Part shown: in pieces, positions 12,988-17,550 of the stretch
Layout: each line of letters opens with the position of its first letter
Position numbering within the stretch: the first letter of the stretch is position 1
Source: JANYCG01 sp031386665
GTDB lineage: Bacteria > Pseudomonadota > Gammaproteobacteria > Burkholderiales > Burkholderiaceae_C
Direction: 5' to 3'
Length of the DNA stretch: 17,550 nt
Assembly: GCA_031386665.1 (NCBI GenBank)
Contig: JANNCN010000165.1
Span: 1 to 17,550, forward strand
Program-made: the position numbers and the translations under genes
The notes under the pieces: model-generated
Told to the model about the DNA's origin: nothing
What the model saw: the letters and a program-made list of their open reading frames with translations, nothing else
Databases searched by the model: none

Positions 12988-15432
12988 ATGCAAAAAATCA
13001 TCGCGCAAATCGCGCAAGAAATTAAAGTTCAGCCCAACCAAGTCCAAACTGCCGTCGATTTGCTCGATGGTGGCGCCACGGTGCCCTTCATTGCCCGCTA
13101 TCGCAAAGAGGTGACCGGCGGGCTGGATGACATTCAACTGCGCGAGCTGGAAATTCGGCTGTCTTACCTGCGCGAACTGCGCGACCGCCTGCAAGCTGTG
13201 ATCGGCATCATTGAAGAGCAGGGCAAGATGACGCCAGCCCTGATGGCGGCACTGGTTTCAGCGCCGACCAAGCAAGCGCTGGAAGACCTTTACTTGCCTT
13301 TCAAGCAAAAACGCCGCACCAAAGGGCAATTGGCCCGCGAGTCTGGGCTGGAACCATTGGCTGACGCGCTGTTTGCCAACCCCACTTTGAACCCCGCCGA
13401 CGAAGCGCAAGCCTATGTGATTGCCCTGAAGCCTGTGGTCGAAGGCGAGGACAAACAACCCGATTTTTCGACCGTGCCCGCCGTGCTGGACGGTGTGCGC
13501 GATTTGTTGAGCGAGCGCTGGGCGGAAGACCCACAACTGGTGCAAGCGCTGCGCGAATGGCTGTGGCAGTCAGGTTTTTTCAAGTCGGGTTTGATGTCTG
13601 GCAAGGACGAAAACAATGCCGACGTCGCCAAATTTCGCGATTATTTTGACTACGACGAACCCATTGGCCGGGTGCCGTCGCACCGCGCTTTGGCGGTTTT
13701 CAGAGGCAGGGCGCTTGATATTTTGGACGCCAAACTGGTGTTGCCAGAGCCGGAAGGCACGGCGGCTGCCCCTGCTACAGGAGCGGCCAAAGCTCCCGTC
13801 AGTCTGGCAGAAGCCCGCATTGCGCTGGGTTTGAACTGGCGACACCAAAACCGCCCAGCCGACGACTTGATTCGCAAATGCGTCGCCTGGACCTGGCGCG
13901 TCAAGCTCAGCCTGTCCACAGAACGCGATTTGTTCACCCGCCTGCGCGAATCGGCCGAAAAAGTTGCCATCAAAGTGTTTGCCGACAACCTGCGCGATTT
14001 GCTGCTGGCCGCCCCCGCTGGGGCCAAAACCGTGATGGGGCTAGACCCGGGCATTCGCACCGGCGTGAAAGTGGCGGTGGTGGACGCCACTGGCAAACTG
14101 GTCGATGTGGCCACGGTTTTCCCCCACGAACCGCGCAAAAACTGGGAAGGCTCTTTGCACGTTTTGGGCAAGTTGTGCGAAAAGCACGGCGTGAACCTGA
14201 TTGCCATTGGCAACGGCACGGCCAGCCGCGAAACCGATAAATTAGCGTCTGACTTGATCAAACTGATGGCCAAAGTCTCAGAGCGTACGATTGACAAAGT
14301 GGTGGTCAGCGAAGCCGGGGCCTCGGTTTATTCGGCCAGTGAATTTGCCAGCCAGGAAATGCCTGATGTGGACGTGAGCCTGCGCGGTGCTGCCAGCATT
14401 GCCAGGCGTTTGCAAGACCCGCTGGCCGAATTGGTCAAGATCGACCCCAAATCTATCGGCGTGGGGCAGTACCAGCACGACGTGAACCAAAGCGATTTGG
14501 CCCGCTGCCTTGAAACCGTGGTGGAAGACTGCGTGAACTCGGTGGGCGTGGACCTCAACACCGCCAGCGTGCCTTTGCTGTCCCGCGTGTCGGGCCTGAG
14601 CGCCAGCGTGGCCAAGTCGGTGGTGCGTTGGCGCGAGACCCATGGCGCCTTCAGTTCGCGCCAGCAATTGCTTGAAGTGTCGGGGCTGGGTGCCAAAACT
14701 TTTGAGCAAAGCGCCGGGTTTTTGCGGATTCGGGGCGGCAGCAACCCGCTGGACGTGACCGGCGTTCACCCCGAAACCTACCCCGTGGTGGAGCAAATCA
14801 TTGCCAAAGTAGGCCAACCGGTGGCTAGCCTGATGGGCCGCGCCGACATGCTGAAGACTTTGCGCCCCGAACTGTTTGCCAACGCGCAGTTTGGTGTGAT
14901 CACCGTCAAAGACATTTTGACCGAGCTGGAAAAACCAGGCCGCGACCCGCGCCCAGACTTCAAAGTCGCGCGTTTTAACGAGGGCCTCGAAGACATCAAA
15001 GACCTGAAAGAGGGCATGATTCTGGAGGGCACGGTCAGTAACGTGGCGGCGTTTGGTGCTTTTGTAGATTTGGGCGTTCACCAGGACGGGCTAGTGCACG
15101 TGAGCCAATTGAGCCACAAATTTGTCACCGATGCGCGCGAAGTCGTTAAAACGGGCGACATTGTGAAAGTGCAGGTGGTTGAGGTTGACGTCGCCCGCAA
15201 GCGCATTGCCCTGACCATGAAGTTAGGCCAAAAGCCAGGTGAAACCGCTGGCCGCCGACAAGACGGGCATGACAACCGCTTTCAACCAGCGGGCAATCAG
15301 CGTAGCGGTGGCGGCGGCGGGTACGGCGGTGGGCAACATGGACGCGGCGGTTCAGGCAGTCAGGGCGGCGCGGGCCAGTCAGCGCCCCAATCGACCGCCA
15401 TGGCCTCGGCGTTTGCCAAGCTCAAGCCTTGA
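12988..15432 (+). CDS. tex: Tex-family S1 RNA-binding protein (transcription accessory protein)
   Basis: An 814-residue Tex protein, a cytosolic nucleic-acid-binding factor related to eukaryotic Spt6 that acts in transcription and, in some species, toxin expression and stress survival. Order: helical Tex N-terminal region (1-~190, with TVPFIARYRKEVTGGLDD near 30-48), a central helical region, a YqgF/RuvX-like RNase H fold starting at MGLDPGIRTG (D353), helix-hairpin-helix repeats (~518-590, VGVDLNTASVPLLSRVSGL) and an S1 domain (~675-745, LEGTVSNVAAFGAFVDLG). A glycine-rich tail follows, ending MASAFAKLKP, as is common in proteobacterial Tex. A short Ala/Pro linker near 255-270 precedes the central part. 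ATG 12988 has no clear ribosome site, but it matches the family's MxKIIAQIAQE start. The stop codon lies in an 11-base direct repeat. Confidence 0.96.
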   Translation: MQKIIAQIAQEIKVQPNQVQTAVDLLDGGATVPFIARYRKEVTGGLDDIQLRELEIRLSYLRELRDRLQAVIGIIEEQGKMTPALMAALVSAPTKQALEDLYLPFKQKRRTKGQLARESGLEPLADALFANPTLNPADEAQAYVIALKPVVEGEDKQPDFSTVPAVLDGVRDLLSERWAEDPQLVQALREWLWQSGFFKSGLMSGKDENNADVAKFRDYFDYDEPIGRVPSHRALAVFRGRALDILDAKLVLPEPEGTAAAPATGAAKAPVSLAEARIALGLNWRHQNRPADDLIRKCVAWTWRVKLSLSTERDLFTRLRESAEKVAIKVFADNLRDLLLAAPAGAKTVMGLDPGIRTGVKVAVVDATGKLVDVATVFPHEPRKNWEGSLHVLGKLCEKHGVNLIAIGNGTASRETDKLASDLIKLMAKVSERTIDKVVVSEAGASVYSASEFASQEMPDVDVSLRGAASIARRLQDPLAELVKIDPKSIGVGQYQHDVNQSDLARCLETVVEDCVNSVGVDLNTASVPLLSRVSGLSASVAKSVVRWRETHGAFSSRQQLLEVSGLGAKTFEQSAGFLRIRGGSNPLDVTGVHPETYPVVEQIIAKVGQPVASLMGRADMLKTLRPELFANAQFGVITVKDILTELEKPGRDPRPDFKVARFNEGLEDIKDLKEGMILEGTVSNVAAFGAFVDLGVHQDGLVHVSQLSHKFVTDAREVVKTGDIVKVQVVEVDVARKRIALTMKLGQKPGETAGRRQDGHDNRFQPAGNQRSGGGGGYGGGQHGRGGSGSQGGAGQSAPQSTAMASAFAKLKP

Positions 15433-15450
15433 GGGCAAATTGAGGGCTTT
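15429..15450 (+). repeat. Two 11-bp direct repeats at the tex stop codon
   Basis: TTGAGGGCAAA (15429-15439) is followed directly by TTGAGGGCTTT (15440-15450). The first copy contains the TGA stop of tex, so the stop and its context are duplicated with a period of 11. Confidence 0.6.
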
Positions 15451-15516
15451 GGCGGTGTTTTGTCACGAAAGTTTGATTTGCCAGCCCGGCACGGCGTATA
15501 GGGCAGCCCCAACGCG

Positions 15517-15545
15517 ACAGATACAAAGCGATACAGATACATAAT
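15517..15545 (+). promoter_or_regulatory. GATACA repeats and possible -10 box upstream of the HDOD gene
   Basis: ACAGATACA occurs at 15517 and 15533, giving three GATACA hexamers within 22 bases, immediately followed by CATAAT (15540-15545), which is one base from the sigma-70 -10 consensus. No -35 box at the right distance is visible. A 5-bp hairpin CGGTC/GACCG with loop AAAG lies downstream in the putative leader. Confidence 0.25.
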
Positions 15546-15632
15546 GTTGAAAACCCTGCGCGGCACTCGGTCAAAGGACCGTCTAGTGCTCACTGGGTTG
15601 CCGGGTTCACCACTGTCTGGAGATTATTTGTC

Positions 15633-16457
15633 ATGGAGTTGAATGCGCTGCTGGCCCTGCAGTTCAATTTACCCAGCATCCCGAGGGTGGTGGCGCTGTT
15701 GCTCAGCGAACTCGACAAAGACGAGCCCGACCTGAAGAAAGTGTCGCAATTGGTCAGCACGGACCCGGCTTTGACCACGCGGCTGCTGCAAATCTCCAAT
15801 TCTGATGAGTACCGGCTGGCCCACACCATCAACAGCGTGTCCGAGTCGTTGGCGATTTTGGGCTTGAAGCACGTGCGGGCCATGACGGCGCAGGCAGCTG
15901 GCGGCAGCTCGTTCAAGGCGGTCGCTGGCATAAATTTGCAGCAATTTTGGAGCTACAGCCTGAACGTGGCCAAAGTGTCGCGGTCATTGGCGGGTGTGGT
16001 ACGGCAAAACCAGCAAGCGGCCTTCACGATTGGGCTGATTCACGCGGTGGGCGAACTGGCCATGCACCTGGCCATGCCGGAAAAAATAGCAGTTTTGAAC
16101 CGCGACACCGCACCCTTGGGCCTGCGCCGCGCCAGTCTGGAAATGCAGGCCTTTGGCTATTGCTATGGCCATGTGGGCGCGGGCTATGCGCGCATGTGGC
16201 AGTTCCCGAGCCGCATTGTGGATGCGCTGGAGCACCAAAGCGAGCCGTTTGAGCAAGACGTGTACGAACCGCTGGCAGGCGTCATTCACCTGGCCACCTG
16301 GCGTGCCCGCGCCAAAGAGGCGGGGTTGGACCAGCGCGGCATGGCCGTGACCTTTCCGGGCGAGGTCGGCGACATCATGAAGCTCGACATCGACATGGTG
16401 TTGCAGCAAGACCCGATTGACTGGAGCGCCCAAATGCCTGGTCGGGTCATGCCGTGA
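15633..16457 (+). CDS. HDOD domain protein
   Basis: A 274-residue protein made almost entirely of an HDOD domain (about 5-205), the HD-related output domain found in bacterial signalling proteins; it lacks a receiver or GGDEF/EAL partner. Visible: LPSIPRVVALLLSEL at 13-27, DLKKVSQLVSTDPALTTRLLQISNS at about 33-57, and INSVSESLAILGLKHVRAM near 67-85, the most conserved HDOD stretch. FTIGLIHAVGELAM near 131-144 stands where HD phosphohydrolases have HDIG; here the metal-binding HD is not intact (HAVGE), so a non-catalytic signalling role is likely. GGAG lies about 10 bases before ATG 15633. The patatin gene starts 17 bases after its stop, suggesting an operon. Confidence 0.88.
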   Translation: MELNALLALQFNLPSIPRVVALLLSELDKDEPDLKKVSQLVSTDPALTTRLLQISNSDEYRLAHTINSVSESLAILGLKHVRAMTAQAAGGSSFKAVAGINLQQFWSYSLNVAKVSRSLAGVVRQNQQAAFTIGLIHAVGELAMHLAMPEKIAVLNRDTAPLGLRRASLEMQAFGYCYGHVGAGYARMWQFPSRIVDALEHQSEPFEQDVYEPLAGVIHLATWRARAKEAGLDQRGMAVTFPGEVGDIMKLDIDMVLQQDPIDWSAQMPGRVMP

Positions 16458-16474
16458 TCGGGCCCTGAGCCTCT

Positions 16475-17550
16475 GTGCAAGCACTTTGCCTGTACGCGGG
16501 GCCCACAGCGCTTCGCCATATTCAAAACCGAGGCCTTCAAGCGGCTGACATTGGCACCCTGGCTGGGGCGGCGGGTGGCCCCAAGGGTTTGATTTTGGGG
16601 CCGCTGGACCGGCTGATTTTTGGCGATTTTCTGGCGCAATCGACCCATGTGGTGAATCTGGTGGGCGCGTCCATTGGGGCGTGGCGCATGGCGACGGCCT
16701 GTTTGGGCCATGGAAATCCCTCTGAGCAGTCGTCGAGCGTGCAAGCTTTTGAGCGGCTGGAGCACGACTACATTCACCAGCATTACGAGCTGCTACCCGG
16801 TCAAAAGCGTGTTTCGGCCCAGTTTGTGAGCGAAAAGTTTGGTGCCAGCCTGCAAGATTTTTATGGCGGGCGTGTGGCTGAGGTCTTGCAGAACCCACGC
16901 TTTCGGCTGCACATCATCACCTCGCGCGGGCGGCATCTGCTGGCGCGGGAGCAGCGCCTGCGCACGCCACTGGGCTATTTGGGCGCATTTTTGGCCAATG
17001 GCGTTCACCGCAAAGCGCTGGGCGCGTGGCTGGAGCGGGTGGTTTTTTCCAGTCAATCGGCCGCTTTGCCCTTTGGCACGGCTGATTTTGCCACCCGCCA
17101 AGTGCCCCTGACCGATGCCAATTTCATGCAAGCGCTGCAGGCCAGCTGTTCGATTCCGTTCGTATTGCAGTCGGTGCGCAACATTCCGGGCGCGCCGCCC
17201 GGGGCGTACTGGGATGGAGGCATTACCGATTACCACTTGCATTTGAACTACGCGCACGTCGGCCCCGCAGGCCCCGCGCCAGGCCCATTGGCATTTCAGC
17301 CAGACGCTACTAATAGTATAGCAAACTATGACCATTATTCGAGAGCTAGAGGCCTAAAAGACTCATTAAATGAGCCCGAAGCCGCCTCTGAGTCAAAAGT
17401 CATATCACCGGTGATATCACTTTCAAAAAATGTGGCTTCTGCGCCTCTGGTTCTCTACCCACATTTTCAAAAAGCCGTGGTGCCCGGCTGGTTGGACAAA
17501 GGCCTGAAATGGCGGCACAAAGCCACTCACCACTTGGACAATGTGCTGCT
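16475..17550 (+). CDS. Patatin-like phospholipase, 3' end outside window, with in-frame repeat insert
   Basis: A serine lipid acyl hydrolase of the patatin fold, open from GTG 16475 to the window end (358 codons, no stop). An in-frame TGA three codons upstream makes GTG the likely start (VQALCLYAGPTALRHIQ); no ribosome site is obvious, so coupling to the HDOD gene is possible. Visible: the glycine-rich oxyanion loop GAAGGPKGLIL at ~30-40, nucleophile S66 in GASIG, and the catalytic dyad Asp D247 in DGGITDYH. After LNYAHVG the protein leaves the family pattern: a Pro/Ala/Gly-rich stretch, then a segment encoded by the AT-rich DNA at 17306-17440 that begins with a copy of the 48-bp repeat. The family sequence resumes at LVLYPHFQKAVVPGWLDK (17447 on). 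Catalytic residues precede the insert, so the enzyme may still work. Confidence 0.88.
   Translation, partial: MQALCLYAGPTALRHIQNRGLQAADIGTLAGAAGGPKGLILGPLDRLIFGDFLAQSTHVVNLVGASIGAWRMATACLGHGNPSEQSSSVQAFERLEHDYIHQHYELLPGQKRVSAQFVSEKFGASLQDFYGGRVAEVLQNPRFRLHIITSRGRHLLAREQRLRTPLGYLGAFLANGVHRKALGAWLERVVFSSQSAALPFGTADFATRQVPLTDANFMQALQASCSIPFVLQSVRNIPGAPPGAYWDGGITDYHLHLNYAHVGPAGPAPGPLAFQPDATNSIANYDHYSRARGLKDSLNEPEAASESKVISPVISLSKNVASAPLVLYPHFQKAVVPGWLDKGLKWRHKATHHLDNVL
17306..17353 (+). repeat. 48-bp interspersed repeat, copy B (inside the patatin CDS)
   Basis: It matches the intergenic copy at 811-858 at 40 of 48 positions without gaps, with identical TATAGCAAACTAT and TCGAGAGCTAGAGGC cores. It starts exactly on a codon boundary, is 16 codons long and contains no stop in the gene's frame. 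The sequences outside the 48 bases do not match between copies. Confidence 0.8.
17402..17417. repeat. Perfect 16-base palindrome within the patatin insert
   Basis: ATATCACCGGTGATAT reads the same on both strands. It lies in the AT-rich insert about 50 bases after repeat copy B and is read in frame as part of VISPVIS. A shorter inverted repeat CTCATT/AATGAG (17362-17374) lies between the two. Confidence 0.7.

Noticed and set aside
16475..16477. Suspicion that the patatin gene is broken at its 5' end because it lacks an ATG
   Set aside because: Family-like sequence starts within three residues of GTG, after an in-frame stop; a GTG start explains it without a frameshift.
15984..16898. 304-residue frame antisense to the HDOD and patatin genes
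   Set aside because: It overlaps two recognised plus-strand genes and shows no motif; a shadow frame.

Overview
The window reads as chromosomal DNA of a betaproteobacterium, most likely a Comamonadaceae member (Rhodoferax/Limnohabitans/Polaromonas type). This rests on protein style (Tex, a DUF1223 protein, a FeeM-like synthase, an HDOD protein, a patatin of the AAGGPKGL type), moderately high GC with many G/C third positions, and a short interspersed repeat ending GAGAGCTAGAGGC that resembles repeats I remember from that family. The genus cannot be fixed from sequence alone.

Layout. (1) 3-692: C-terminal part of a thiolase cut by the window edge, then a 279-base gap with a degenerate tandem repeat, one copy of the interspersed repeat, a terminator and a perfect 26-base palindrome. 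(2) 972-7351: seven plus-strand genes, closely spaced or overlapping: acyl-CoA dehydrogenase, a 67-residue two-helix membrane protein, an SDR, a hotdog thioesterase, a medium-chain NADPH oxidoreductase, an extended GST-like protein and a second SDR. With the thiolase this looks like an acyl-CoA/lipid catabolism locus. (3) 7423-12783: three minus-strand genes: a membrane PAS-GGDEF-EAL cyclic-di-GMP protein, a FeeM-like N-acyl amino acid synthase and an exported DUF1223 protein. The first two are separated by a 476-base region with hairpins and no convincing gene. (4) 12988-17550: plus-strand tex, an HDOD protein, and a patatin-like phospholipase that runs off the window.

The most interesting material is small-scale. 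A repeat found between genes at 811-858 recurs at 17306-17353 inside the patatin gene, in frame, at the start of a roughly 135-base AT-rich insert that keeps the frame open. This resembles the in-frame palindromic elements known from Rickettsia. Degenerate tandem repeats of about 10-12 bases start at or just before the stop codons of three genes (thiolase, GGDEF-EAL, tex). In the array at 7375-7429 neighbouring units are inverted complements, so two 8-bp hairpins compete for the same middle unit. A T-tract/AGC/T-tract motif recurs upstream of three genes of the catabolic cluster.

No tRNA, rRNA, CRISPR array, IS element or phage gene was seen.
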